Assembly: GCF_042453785.1 (NCBI RefSeq)
Contig: NC_091661.1
Span: 27,581,501-27,645,500, forward strand
Source of the DNA: Malus domestica
Lineage: Eukaryota > Streptophyta > Magnoliopsida > Rosales > Rosaceae
Length of the DNA: 64,000 bases
Reading direction: 5' to 3'
Positions 12,183 through 24,079 of this stretch are shown here, in pieces. Both the position numbers and the translations under genes were made by a program. Each line of letters begins with the position of its first letter. Position 1 is the stretch's first letter. A model generated the notes under the pieces. The model searched no databases, was not told where the DNA came from, and saw nothing but the letters and a program-made list of their open reading frames with translations.

Positions 12183-12639
12183 ATAGCTATTTGAAACCCT
12201 GATAGGAGCATATTTATGCGACTGAGTTAGCTTGTTCTCATGTATTTATGTTGTTATTTCTTAGTTAATTATGTATTTTAAGCTATTTTCGTGTGTTTGT
12301 AGGTCCATAGGCCTTATATAGCAATAAGGTGCATTTTGATGCATTTTGGAACAGTTTTGGGCTTGGAATGGTAGCACATGCATGGAGCAAGGTGGATGGA
12401 CGAAATTGAAGACTAAAGAGGCTTGGAATGTGTTAAAAAGAAAGAAGAATTAAGGACAAAGAGCTTAGTAACCAAAGAAGAAACACGAGTCAAGATTACC
12501 TTGATTTAATCTTTCCTAATCCTCAATGTCCCTAAGTTCCAACAACTTTCATTGTTTATTTCATTCACTCATTGCCTTGCACCACCCTTGTTCCCTCCAT
12601 CATTCCAAATTTCTTGCATCAATCATCACTCCATCTTAA

Positions 12640-12895
12640 CCCTTGACTCATTTCAACACTACTCTATTTTACCCCCCATGCTTTTCATCATTACTTCACT
12701 TTCACCTTTGAATCATTTCAACACCACTCCATTTTACCCATGTTTTGCATCATTACTTCACTTTCACTTTCACCTTTGCATCATTACTTCACTTTCATCT
12801 TTGAATCATTTCAACACCACTCCATTTTACCCATGCTTTGCATCATTACTTCACCTTCACTTTCACCTTTGAATCATTTCAACACCACTCCATGT
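12640..12895 (+). repeat. Tandem repeats inside the solo LTR
   Basis: Units of roughly 50-75 bases containing catttcaacaccactcc and catcattacttcac recur four to five times with variable spacing. The short His/Pro/Phe-rich open frames across them are a by-product of the repeats. Confidence 0.8.
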
Positions 12896-12920
12896 CCCCC
12901 TCCATTGCCTTGCACTTCCT

Positions 12921-12930
12921 CTATAAAAGG
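12921..12930 (+). promoter_or_regulatory. Putative TATA box of the solo LTR
   Basis: The sequence ctataaaagg lies about 720 bases into the LTR in a T/C-rich context, matching the plant TATA consensus. It implies plus-strand transcription of the former element. Confidence 0.5.
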
Positions 12931-14285
12931 AAGTGTGTGTAACATAAATTTAGTTGATATATTTTTAGATCATTCACTCCCATTTCAACACAACCTTCAT
13001 CCAAACACATCCATTCCTCCATACAACCAAACCTTCAAACACTCACCAACACCTTGTGCCGTAGCAAAGGAAGGAAAGGAAAGTGCTTGGACGTGCGTGC
13101 TGTCAACTTGGATCGTTTGAGCATTTAGGTGTTTTCCTTCTTTTGTTTCCAATGTTTAAATTCATTTTCTAATTTTGTTGCAATTATGAGTGGCTAAACC
13201 CTTATTTAGTTAGGGGGAAGTTTGAAGCCATGAACATGCTTGAGATATGAATTGATTTCTTCCAATTGTGATTTGATAAGTTGTGATTGCAATTCAATTA
13301 TCTATTTTATTCATAACTGATTCTTGTATGTTTATTAAGGATGCATACTTAGTTTTCATGCATGAATTAGATGCTAGAATATAAATGAGTTTCACCTAAA
13401 CGTTACAAGTTTATATTCATGAGTAGTGAAGGTTGTTTATCACAATCGCGTTAATTGAATTCTTGGCAAATGTATCATGCATTCATAGTTATAATTGCCT
13501 CGTCAACACTTATGATTTTCATTGCACATAATGATATCTGATTGTATCTCTATTATGCATTCATATAGGGGACTTTTAGAGAATGATTTGGGTTGTTGCA
13601 TGCATTCATCCAACTCAATGAGTAAAGGAAAATCTGAGGGTTAATTTGTGCATCACGGTTAATCTGGGGTGTTGAGCATCATAGTTTATTGGATAGCAAT
13701 TGGAAATCGATTCATGTACAATTGTGTCATGTGTGAAGAACGGACCTCTAACTAATCCATCCTTCATTTTATTTCTCAAATTCATTTTATAATTTGCCTA
13801 GTTTTATAACTTGCTTGTTTATTTCAAATTCATCCAAACCAAAATCCCCCTTTTACTTTCTTGTTTCAAAGTGTTAAATTTATGTTTTGTTTGTGTTTTT
13901 GACTGTTTTGATTCAAGCCAAAACACTAAATTCGTCCAAAGTTGTTTTAGAGTCCAAATCTGCCCAATTTGTGTTTTTAGGCATTTTTGAGTGTTTTTAA
14001 GTTGTTTTGAATCTTTAGAATCTGTTTTGAGTCCCTTGAGTCTATTCAAACATTTTTAGTTTTGTTTTTATGTTTTTGAGTCAGTTTAGAGGTTTTAGCA
14101 AGCCCTCATAATCCCCGGTTTAGAACGATCCCTACTTGCATTTATACTACAATTTGACAACAAGAGGGTTTAATTTGAGTGCTTAACTTTCATCGCATCA
14201 CCCCCCCCTCCCCCTCCCCCCTTCCAACTCGCATCAACATTAATTTTCACCATTTAGGAGGGGGTGGAGACCAAAAACCATCTTG

Positions 14286-16544
14286 CTAAACCAAAGGTCT
14301 AGCATCTTGATGGATTGTGTTTCCTTCCTTCGCCTTCAAGAACATAGCATAAGCACATTGGATTGCCTGAATAGTTTGCATAGGAGAAGGAGGTTTAAAG
14401 TTGAAAATAGACTTACATCGAGTCTTCCGTATATGCCAACACGTGAAGGCCAACAGGGTTTGAATTCTCTCCCTCTCCGCTTTATCCCCAAAATTCTCCT
14501 TAAACATTTTACAAAGCCAATCATCAAAATTAGTAATAGAATTCTTATCAACCTTATAATTCAAGGGGCCACCAAACCATACCAAATCAACCAAGGACAA
14601 AAAAATAATAGATGTTTAATAGACTCCTCACACTCATTGCAAATAGTGCAATGGGGAGACAAAACACACCTTCGCTTGAAAAAGGCTCAGCTGCGTAGCA
14701 ATAGCCCCCTTGATTCATCTCGATAAAAAATTACGAATTTTTGGAGGGGCATCCAACCTCCAAATCCCTTTCCACACCACCTGATCAACAAGCCTTGAAG
14801 AGGAAGGTCTCGAGTTTCGTCTTTTATCCTTGTTATTCCGAAGCTATTTGTAACCAGATTTAACAATGTAAATCCTCTTACTATCTACCGACCATATCAA
14901 CCTATCATCCCTCCTGGAATCACCCACTTGTATGTTAGAAATTGCCTTGAAGTCCTGATCAGAAATCAAATTGCGAATTGGCTCCAAATCCCATCTCTGG
15001 TCAACCGGGTGAATAACAGAAGCAACAAGCGTTTCGCTATCCACCTCAACTCCATTAAGAGGAATTGGGTGGCCACAATGAATATTCGGAACCCATTTAT
15101 CAACCCAAAATTTAATTTGATTACCACTCATAACTTGCCATTGCATACCCTTTAACAACTCCCTTCCCTCGATCAAGCTAGACCATATCCATGAGGCACG
15201 CCCACCCTTCTTGGCTTCCAAAAATGAGACATGAGGAAAGTATCGATCCTTTAAAACCTGGGCCCACAAAGAATTCGGATCATGAATTAATCTCCAACAT
15301 TGCTTGACTAGAAGAGCAATGTTAAACTCTTTCAAATTCCTGAATCTCATTTCTCCCTTGGATTTTGAATACCCCATAGCTTCCCAACTAACCCAGTGAA
15401 TTCTCCTCTCATCTTCTCTTTGACCCCACCAAAATCTTGCAAGAGCAGCATCAATCTCATTACATAAGGAATCAGGAAATTTAAATATGTTCATTGGGTA
15501 AGCAGGCACTGCTTGAGCAACCGCCTTAATCAACACTTCCCGTCCAGCCTGAGAAAGGAATTGTTGCTTCCACCCTTGTATGTTCCGAAGAACACGATCA
15601 TTTACATAGGCCAAAGCCTCTTTTTTTGAACTTCCCCAATCTGTCAAGATTCCCAGATATTTCCCTGGGTCCTCCACTTGTGGCATATTCAGAATGCCAC
15701 AAAGTTCTTGACGAACCACAACTGGAGTATTAGCACTAAAATAAACAACTGACTTTTGCAAACTAATATCCTGATCGGAAGCTTAACATTAGGCATTGAG
15801 AAGATTCACAATATTCTGATAGTTGCTTCTTGTGGCTTTCATGAAAATCAGAGTGTCATCAGCGAATAGAAGATGAGAAAGGCATGGTCCATTAGCACTA
15901 ATCCGGATTCCCTCCACAAATCCCATATCAGTAGCATATCGAATTAGACGAGACAACACCTCACTAACAATAAGAAATAAATATGGTGAAAGTGGGTCAC
16001 CTTGCCTCAAACCCCTTGTCGGCTTAAATCTCCTTCCCGAATGGCCATTGATCAAAACTGAAAACTCCACCGTGGTAACACAATTCATCACCAAATTCAC
16101 CCAATTCCTATCAAAACCCATCTTCACCATGACAGCCTCAAGAAAATCCCATTCCACCCGGTCATACGCCTTATTCATATCAAGTTTTATTCCCGGATCA
16201 TACTTTAGTTTCGCCTTTCTGAGTTTAAGAAAATGGAAAACTTCATGGGCAATGATGATGTTGTCTTGAATCTGTCTTCCTTCAACAAAAGCATTTTGAC
16301 ATGGAGAAATAATATTATAAAGCAGGGGTTTTAGTTGATTTGTTAATATCTTCGAGAGCACTTTATAGGAATAATTACACAAACTTATTGGTCGAAAATG
16401 GCTCACCGATTCGGGATTTGGTATCTTCTGAATTAAGACAATATTAGTGGAATTTAACTTTTGCAAACTTGTTCCCCCATTGAGAAATTCTGTCACATCC
16501 CGGACCCAATCCACATGACAAGATATTGTCTGCTTTGGGCCCAA
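14286..16544 (-). pseudogene. LINE reverse transcriptase and C-terminal region, disrupted
   Basis: The minus strand encodes typical non-LTR RT blocks: SHFRPISLCNYSYKVLSKIL, QNAFVEGRQIQDN, GLRQGDPLSPYLFLIVSEVL and the catalytic LLFADDTLIF. The frame then breaks with a stop near 15786. It resumes (15761 down to 14844) with WKQQFLSQAGREVLIKAVAQ and FWWGQREDERRIHWVSW, and continues with a zinc-binding and C-terminal part at 14286-14600. The catalytic aspartates (ADD) are present but the frame is broken, so no functional protein is expected. Confidence 0.9.
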
Positions 16545-16645
16545 CCCGCAAGGATTTGTTCTTGGGTTTCGGCACGAGAACTTCCCACGGAGTCACCCAT
16601 CCTAGGAATGCTCTCACCCAAACTCATTTAACTTCAGAGTTCTTA
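16491..16645 (-). mobile_element. Partial Cassandra-type TRIM LTR carrying a 5S rRNA-derived segment
   Basis: Read on the minus strand, the sequence goes from agaactctgaagttaaatg through ctaggatgggtgac and gggaagttctcgtg, which is the body of a plant 5S rRNA gene including its internal promoter region. It then ends with cccaaagcagacaatatc and cgggatgtgaca. A 5S region followed by this tail is the hallmark of Cassandra LTRs. Only the 3' part of the LTR is present. It sits exactly between the truncated LINE and the start of duplication copy 2. Confidence 0.8.
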
Positions 16646-16647
16646 TG

Positions 16648-19600
16648 GGCAAATAATATTATCAATGTCTACCAAATGTAACGCTCTAGAGAGCATAGCC
16701 ATTGTTGTATCTCAGCTACAAATCTTTTGTAGCAACGATATCTGAGAGCTGATCATAGCAAACTAGCTAATCGATGACCGTTGAGGTGCCCGCCTGTTCC
16801 CTGGAAAGCAACTCCGTCAACCTGATTAGCTAGTTCGCTGCTTGTTTGTAGCTGCACTGGGGACTGCTTGTTCTTGTACTCCCGTTGAGTCGAAAGCTTC
16901 TTCTTTGGAATGCAACTCTAGCCTGTGGATTCCGCTCTTTAATAATTTGCGAGGACAAAGTTAGGATTCACTTTTGCGTTAGATTTCCCTTTTCTAATAT
17001 CGCTCGTATAAAATACACACTAATCAAAGTTCGGAAATGAAATTGTTGGATTTATTTTCTTGAAATTTATATTTGGGTACCAAACTAGAAAATGGAAAAT
17101 ACAAAAAAAGTACGAATAAGGTACATCATGGGCAAAGTTGTATCAAATTTCAGGACCGGAGGCAAACAAGCAAACAAGGCCTCGAAATACTTGCGCCGAT
17201 AATTGGTGTGCTTGAAAGAGTTCCCCGTCCAAATTCCATACACTCTCGTTGCCGGAAGACGTGAACGTAAAAGCAGTGGTCTGTACCAAACATATGAACA
17301 AAAAAATATTACAGTCGAAATTAATTTGACAACACGAGCGATGAAAACATGATGAATAAACAATATATACCTTGTGATGTTCAACAAACTTGAAGTCGAA
17401 GGGGTTTCCACCCTTCTTTGCAAGCTGGGTAAGATGCCTGCAAATTAATCATACATAAGAAAATTTTTACTGTGATCTTCGTGGATAAAGAAGTGAAAAA
17501 GTATCGACATATGCACGATAATTGATGCCAAGAAAAGGTAAAATCTTCAGAATTTTGCATAAAAACCTCTGTAACATATAATTCTTAAGGTGGTGAGAGG
17601 AATTATAGACAGATGGTTAAGAACTTGGAATCGAAACCTCCATAGAAGAACACTTCAAAAGACTAAACAAATAGACGACTCTACACTGCTATGTTACTAA
17701 TGGGAGCCTTTCAAATGTATCATAAAAATCATTTGGCCGTCAAAAGATTGGTGCAGCTTCGAATGTGCCCATCCCAACAATTTGAAACCCGAAATATTTT
17801 TCTAGCTTAAATGTGGGAACCAATATCAGTTATTATCCAATTCTCAAGGGGAGAATGAAGGAATGTGCATTTAGATGGGGGCTATAAATTATTACCATAG
17901 ATAGAGAGCATGAGAGCAGTCCTTGATCAATATGAGATGCATGAAACCGTCTGAAAGGTGTGCATCCGCCACCAAACCGTCAGGTGCTCTTTCATTTCTA
18001 TTGGAAATTACTGCGGCACCAATGCTAAGAAACTTTCCCTTTGATATGGACCATTTTGTTTCTCCTGGATATGAGCAAGGGGTGGTGCTGCTACAGACCT
18101 TGCAGTTAACACGGCATATTGCTTGATCGGATTTATTTGGGCTCCAAAATGGTCGCTTGCGACCGCTCAAACTTCCTCTTTCAGGAATTGACTTTCCTTC
18201 TGGTTTGACTTCTATATATGCTACTTCTGCCTCATAGGACCTGAATGATACGACATATAAAAGATAGATGGTTCAATGTTGTTAATTAAAATAAAAGATA
18301 ATTTCTTGTTAGTCACAATCATAGAAAGCTAATGAAGAGAATCTACACGGCGAAAGTATATTGGGAAACAAATACACAGAGACCATATGAATGATTTAAG
18401 ACCCAACATTTGTGATTTTGGGACTCACATAGCAAAATATGAAATCCAACTAGTAAATTACCGGTGCTTTAAAAATACCCTTGTTCCTGCATAATCATAT
18501 CTTTTCGGACCCATCCAACGGTATTTTTCACTCTCAGTAATGACATCTCCATAAAATCCGTACCTACAAAATATAGAACATCTGGAATTTTAGAGAACTT
18601 AAAATGAGAATCAAATATCTGATTTTCCAGACCTGAGCATCATCCATATCATTGAGTAATTGTAATGAGAAACTACCCGGCAAAAGATGCTGCATAGCGC
18701 ACAAAAGGTTCAACCTTTGATGTAGATGTTGTTTTCCACCTTACAACTTGGGCTACATCAAGGGAAACCCTTTTCCCAAGGACAATGTGAAATGTAGATG
18801 TTATAGGATCTCGAGCACCAGTTGTGCTGACAAAATGAAAAAAAAAAAAGTCAACACCTTACATTGGGCCAAAGGGAACAATACCAGATGAAATAAAGGT
18901 TGAATGATACTGAGATATGTTATTATGTCCAATAGACACATTGAATATTAACGGTTTTTGTGAAATGTGCATAGTGAATTCATATATGATAAACGATAAG
19001 AGATATACTTAATTACACCCCATGACAACAAACAGGAAGAGACCTAAAGAAGTTTCAACTTTTGATTAGGCACTTCAAGTTCAAGCTTTCTGATGCAACA
19101 TTGAAAAAAGTGGATTCAACAAACTCCTACAAGATCTAGGACCAAGAATCATACTGGAACAGGATTGAGAGCAGCAATCTATTAACATTTCTAATATCCA
19201 TCACTACTCAGCAGAGGTTCACTATCATAAACACTGATTTCAAGAAAGATTCCTTGGCATTTTGTAAGTTGGTGAACTATATTGCAATTTAAACGATCTA
19301 AATACCACATTATATATGTAAACTACAGTCGAACGGTTAATTATGTTCAATTCAAATTAAGTATCAATTTGGAGAACATTGTGAGTAATGCAAGTGTAGA
19401 CCCAATAAGGCAGAAAAAATTGAATGCTGGCTGAGAAGTGTAGAGAAGTACCACATCACAATGGCATCGGTAGAGCCAGCAGGAATAATTCCAAATCTGA
19501 AATGCTCATTGGGGAAGGGAAACTCTGGATCTTCATCTGTTGGGTTTTCGAAAAGAGAAACAGTAATCATGTTTTAGGCATTTGAAAATACAAATACAAA

Positions 19601-21488
19601 TACTATATATTATTATATTATGTTTGTACAACAGAACCAATCAGCCGATGGGGAAAGAAATATCCTCAATTCTTGTAGTGTTAGATACATCCAGTGATAT
19701 GTACGAAAACAACCAGTTACAACTAGAAATCAAATCAAAGCTGATGTGTATGGAAAATATTATTATGATACATACTGATAACTGGGTCTCCCGAACCATC
19801 ATGGATTGGACTTGGGAGGAGAGGAGACTGCTCAATGTTCTGAGAAGAAGTTCCAATAACTGTTTCATTTGGATCATGAACACAGAAACTGTCATGACAT
19901 GTATCAGAAGGAAGAAAACCTGAAGGAGTTGGCGGGTATGGAGCTTTATGCCTTGAAGAAAGAAATCCATTGAGGATTTCATTGAAGAAACCATCACCGC
20001 CCTAGTTCCACATCAATCATTACCAAGTAATCAACAATTAGGAATAGAATAAGTTCAAAATCCTAAAAAGGAATACAATATAGCATCAACTGAAGAAGTA
20101 TGCCAGTATAGATGTTCCTTTTACAAAGATTGAAATAAGTCTAGGAAAGTTATAACTTACAATGGCTATAACTCCGTCATATGAAGCAAGCTCTTTGTTA
20201 CCTATAGATGCCATCATATCATATGCGTGCCCTGACCTTTGGGTCACAATGACCTGATGTTGGAATTGAAAACCAAATTTAAGAAGGATCACTTTGTACA
20301 TTCAATAGGTTTGCTTGTGGTCTTGATTCCCATTACAGAGTAACTGAACAAGCTAGAACTCTACCTTTGTTTTCACTTTAGCATGGGTGAATATAGGAGC
20401 CACCGAGTCCCAAATTTTGCAGCCGTTTCCCTTCCCACTCTTTGGATGAACAAAAACCTAGTCAATCAGAAAAAGATTCTGGAAAAATATAATACCACTT
20501 TATGTCAATTTTGATAAACCACCTAAAGGACTCAAAAACCCAAACAAGCATAATGATATAGCAATTGGCAAACTACAAAACATACCAATAGATTCTTTGG
20601 TCGCCCCTGTTCTAGGGCCAGAGAAGCATTAATCTGATCGACCCACATCTGACATGTTTGGAGATCATTATGACCAAACGTATATTTAGCCAGGACCCGA
20701 AGAGAAGGCAGAGTCTTTGACTGCTGGAAACCATGCACTGTAAAGCGGTAAACCTGAACCTATGTAAACGCCAACGACATCAATACCATATGAGGGAGTG
20801 AAACAAAATAGCCAAGAATGGGAATTGAACAAACCTCAGATTCATGATGACCAGAAAGGCATCTTCTAGCATTAGAAACCTTTGGTACATGGATCAAACC
20901 GTGGCTGATCAACTCAACGGAATACACATCGGAAAATTTGATCTCGGTTGCAACCTTTGAAGTAAATGTGATGCCCAAACAAGTTGAGTCATCCTGATAT
21001 ATTAGACAGTAATAAAAATTTCAAAATTTCATGATTAAACATTATAATCAACTCATCGATTAACGATCATAAATGCTCCACCGAAAAATCATACAGGATC
21101 CCGAGTAAATAAATTAACAAAGTAAAATGTTTGTCACAAAGCTCAGGCAAAAGTGATGAAAAATCAGAATTTAGAAGAACCCAGTTGCCATTAGGCCTAA
21201 TAAGCAGCAGAAATCCCAGAATCCATACTAAAATTTGAAAGTATCACAACTATAACACAATTAAGAACAAATTTCAATCTAGAGTTGATAAAAATAGAAA
21301 CTTTACTATCAAATAAATCAATTTAAAGACAAAAACAAAAGGGAAAGAAGAGGAGAGAAATTAAATACATTTTCCAATGGCTCGAGCGATTTCCAAGACA
21401 ACCCATCTGAGTTTAAGAAGAGAAGGACTTCCCCGACGCGGTCCAAGGTGAGGCTGCAGCTCAAAGCCGCCGCCGTGGCTCCGCCGTC
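16648..21488. repeat. Segmental duplication, copy 2
   Basis: Counterpart of 5779-10557. It contains an intact ceramide kinase gene with its start codon and upstream region, so it more likely keeps the ancestral arrangement. Similarity to copy 1 ends in the first exon, where copy 2 continues into its own N-terminus and copy 1 into a receptor-kinase fragment. Confidence 0.95.
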
Positions 21489-21554
21489 AAACTGCGCGTG
21501 CGGGAGAGGGGGAGATTCATCTGGTTCAATACAGCAATCTACATCACGTTCCAT
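17143..21554 (-). CDS. CERK: Ceramide kinase (ACD5-type), complete
   Basis: Twelve exons: 21369-21554, 20835-20993, 20586-20759, 20365-20457, 20161-20253, 19776-20001, 19452-19536, 18677-18826, 18462-18563, 17896-18240, 17371-17437 and 17143-17280. They join in frame to 605 aa, close to the Arabidopsis enzyme ACD5 (about 608 aa, from memory). The diacylglycerol-kinase-type catalytic region starts near residue 174 (VFVHPKSGKGNG) and holds GGDGFFNE at about 236-243. The ceramide-kinase-specific CxxxCxxC motif is Cys465/469/472. The enzyme phosphorylates ceramide to ceramide-1-phosphate. In plants its loss lets ceramide accumulate and triggers spontaneous cell death. The start MERDVDCCIEPD was chosen because it is the first in-frame ATG before the conserved exon. 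Confidence 0.93.
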
Positions 21555-22667
21555 TCAACGAGGTTTGAATTATATGAAGGATAATGTTGAAGGCGGCGAA
21601 AACGGAAGAACTTTCAGGTGGAATTTCAAAAAACCGGTGATCGCGTTCGTTGGCCGAAGTGGAATTTGGCGCTTTTATTGACCACAAAAGGAAACAAAAC
21701 GACAGGAAAACGGGCCGTTGCAACCAGAGATCTAGGCTTCTAGCATGTTTGCTTTTCTCTGGTTATTTTCTTATTACCCTTTGACCATGGTCATTGTTTG
21801 TTGGTCAGTGCATGAAGCCAAATCCAACCAGTAAAATCTGGTAAAAATTATATTTATAATTAAATTATAAGTTTGTTGGTCAGTGCATTGCGCTTATCTT
21901 TGTATTCAAGCTTCAATATTTCTTCTCATATATTAGATTGGTCCAAAATACCACATTGTAAAACAAATTTGCAAATTAAATTGTCCAAATATTTCTTTAT
22001 TTTTTTTCAAAAGTAAAATTCTTTTTTTTAGAAAACATAACATGATAAAACATCAAACAAAAAAGGATCTATGCGCTACCTAAATTACAATCAATTGGAG
22101 TATATTAAATTGCGAGTTGAATTAGAGGAGTTTAAAAGTCTTTTTACTCAAAATGGTCATCAGATTGGTATAACTTTTCACTTTGGTTCTTGAGATTTCA
22201 AATCGTAGAAATGGTCATTGAGTTGGTCCACTGTCAATAATTTGGTCAAACTTATAATCAGTTCTATCGATTTCAAATCTTAAGGACCAAAGTGAGGAGT
22301 TATGTCAATCTTGAAAATTATTTTAGCTCAATGCCGAGTTTAAAATACTCCTCCTCTGCCAGTTAGTACTACAGTTTAGTGATATTCATTTTTACTTATA
22401 AGTTTAGTGGTATTCCTCTTTACTTGTAAGTGAGAAGTCTTAGGTTCGATTATTGCCACATGGAAATTTGAACCACATTATTGCTAACCCATTGTGAGGC
22501 GTAACCTACTATCCCACATCTTAGTGTAGATAATATCGTTTGCTAAAAAAAAAAAACCCTACTCTAATTAACTGCAACAGCATGTTGTTTTCATGCTCTA
22601 ATGTAACAGATTTCGTAGACAATAGAACGGTGCAATAACAGGACTCTTGTTGACAAGCGGAGCCTTG
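21555..22667. other. Ceramide kinase upstream region and gene-free AT-rich spacer
   Basis: The first 150 bases or so are the 5' leader and promoter of ceramide kinase copy 2 on the minus strand. The remainder is AT-rich. Near 22430-22545 lies a stretch (taggttcgattattgcc to the A-run at 22543) resembling short dispersed elements common in apple. No gene was found. Confidence 0.5.
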
Positions 22668-23471
22668 TCACGGTAGCACGGTATAAACCGTCACATCGTC
22701 CATGTCCAGGCTTCTCACTGAGTACTGAAATGTCCATCCGTGGCAAGCTCCGGCGTGCACGCCCTTCTTATTGATGGCAAAAACAGCTCCAACAAAACCA
22801 GGGAATTTTCTCGTGATTGTGATATCGCATCCTTCGCAGCGAGTTTAGGTTCCATCCCTAATCTCATACTCTCCACAACTTGATAACTGTGGTTCAATCA
22901 TTTAATAGATTCAGTATAGGAGCATATTGGGGACTAAATACACAGGGCATGACAGAAAACAAAGCCTGCTTGACGCACACGCAATGCATTCTTTACCGGA
23001 GTTGCAAAATGATGGATCGGATTGTTACGTTCAAAACTCAAGCCACCAGGCCGGAAGGAAACCAGTTTTTAATGCTTGACAAGCCTCCAACTGGTATAGT
23101 TTGATTAATGACAGTATTTGCTTTACATTTAAGACAAACTGTACTTCTTGATTAAGGCTTTAAGAAGGCAAGTCAATAGCAACATTCATAACTTCATCGT
23201 CGCCCAAAAGGAAAACTTCAAAAGTGGTAAACTGTTGATATTGTTGGAGCAAAAGCGAATTTCAAATACGAAGATTTGTAATTGTTGACTGAAATTAGCA
23301 TCCCATAGCAATATACTCTACAAGAGAAGAACGTAAGACCAGGAGCAAAGATGACCAGTGCATTACCATGGAAAGAAAGGCATCGTGACATCACCATCTC
23401 CGGATGCACCACAAGCACCAACTTCGTCATCTGCATATGCAGATGATCCTGCAATGCGTCCATAACCCACC
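22668..23471 (-). pseudogene. 3' fragment of an isoaspartyl peptidase / L-asparaginase-type (Ntn hydrolase) gene
   Basis: Two exons remain. Exon 23367-23471 encodes [20 protein letters not shown] and then [15 protein letters not shown]. Exon 22668-22886 encodes YQVVESMRLGMEPKLAAKDA and later GVHAGACHGWTFQYSV, ending in VYTVLP and a stop. The junction is in phase (TG/T makes the cysteine). A frameshift near 22820 puts the two halves of the last exon in different frames. The upstream exons with the autocatalytic Thr nucleophile are absent before the MYB gene. From memory the best relative is At5g61540 (probable isoaspartyl peptidase/L-asparaginase 3). No function is expected. Confidence 0.85.
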
Positions 23472-24079
23472 CTGCAGTCAAGAAACTGTGCTTTCACTCA
23501 TGCACTCATGCAATCATGCACTCGGAGTTCTGTATTAGACTCCCCTTCGTGCCAACCCGAGTAATCGCATGTATCATAATCTTGATCACATCCAACGGTG
23601 ATCCATGATATTGCAAATCATACCAGAGGACATATACGTAATTTTATCATCTATTTTGAACAAGCAAGGAAACGGCGGGGGTGTGGGGTGCTTACCACTA
23701 ACCGCCATAACCGTCTTTACGTGGTAGTGGGATAAGATTTCCACTGTTTTTCATACACAATTTAGATGATCAATTAGAAACGTGAACACCGTAATCAGGC
23801 CCTTCATTTTTCATCATCTTTGATCCTTAATGGTCCCACAATCTAAGTACTTGATTCAACGGCTAGCTTTAATTCACCAGTTACGTTTCCATAAGATGCG
23901 CCGTGTGCATGCAAACCCTAACATGATCGAGATTTAAAAAAAAAAAAAAAAAAAAAACTCATACCTCAAAAGTTCATATTCCATCATCTCATTTTTTCCA
24001 AGAAACCCAATTAATTTACGGAAGAAGATTTTGTTTCCCGTCGGAGTGAAGAAAATTGAGAGATTAATTTTGTTGAAAA
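23472..24079 (+). promoter_or_regulatory. Upstream region of the DUO1-type MYB gene
   Basis: About 600 bases without coding sequence between the asparaginase relic and the MYB ATG. Contents include an A-run of about 21 bases at 23937-23957 and the probable leader just before the ATG. No TATA box could be fixed. The region is the likely promoter, which for DUO1 genes is active in the male germline. Confidence 0.4.

Larger units (their letters stand above)
12200..14200. mobile_element. Solo LTR, about 2.0 kb, inserted in the LINE RNase H domain
   Basis: The segment starts TGATAGGAGC and ends GCATCA (TG...CA termini) and interrupts the LINE coding sequence. It holds promoter-like sequence (ctataaaagg) and simple repeats but no coding domain, and no second LTR is present. 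The target duplication cannot be resolved because the site is a run of C (G on the coding strand). Its length and end sequence recall the large LTRs of Ty3/Gypsy elements, but the family is an inference. Confidence 0.7.
10915..16490 (-). mobile_element. L1-type LINE retrotransposon, 5'-truncated and carrying two nested insertions
   Basis: On the minus strand the element runs from reverse transcriptase (about 16.5-15.8 kb), through the RT C-terminal and zinc-binding region, to an RNase H domain (11.8-12.2 kb). It ends in an A-tail, seen as a T-run at 10917-10927. No endonuclease domain is present, so it is truncated at the 5' side, where it abuts a Cassandra-type LTR piece. A hAT MITE (11.09-11.76 kb) and a 2-kb solo LTR (12.20-14.20 kb) are inserted in it. 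A stop and frameshift near 15.77 kb shows that it is dead. Confidence 0.85.

Noticed and set aside
12552-13120. Long overlapping open frames rich in His, Pro, Phe and Ser.
   Set aside because: They run over tandem repeats in the solo LTR and have no domain; they are repeat by-products.
16491-16645. A functional 5S rRNA gene.
   Set aside because: The 5S part is incomplete and diverged and is followed by the characteristic Cassandra LTR tail, so it is retroelement sequence.
5779-21488. The two ceramide kinase blocks could be an assembly artefact (same locus twice).
   Set aside because: The copies differ by many substitutions, by an indel of about 47 bases and by completely different flanks at both ends.
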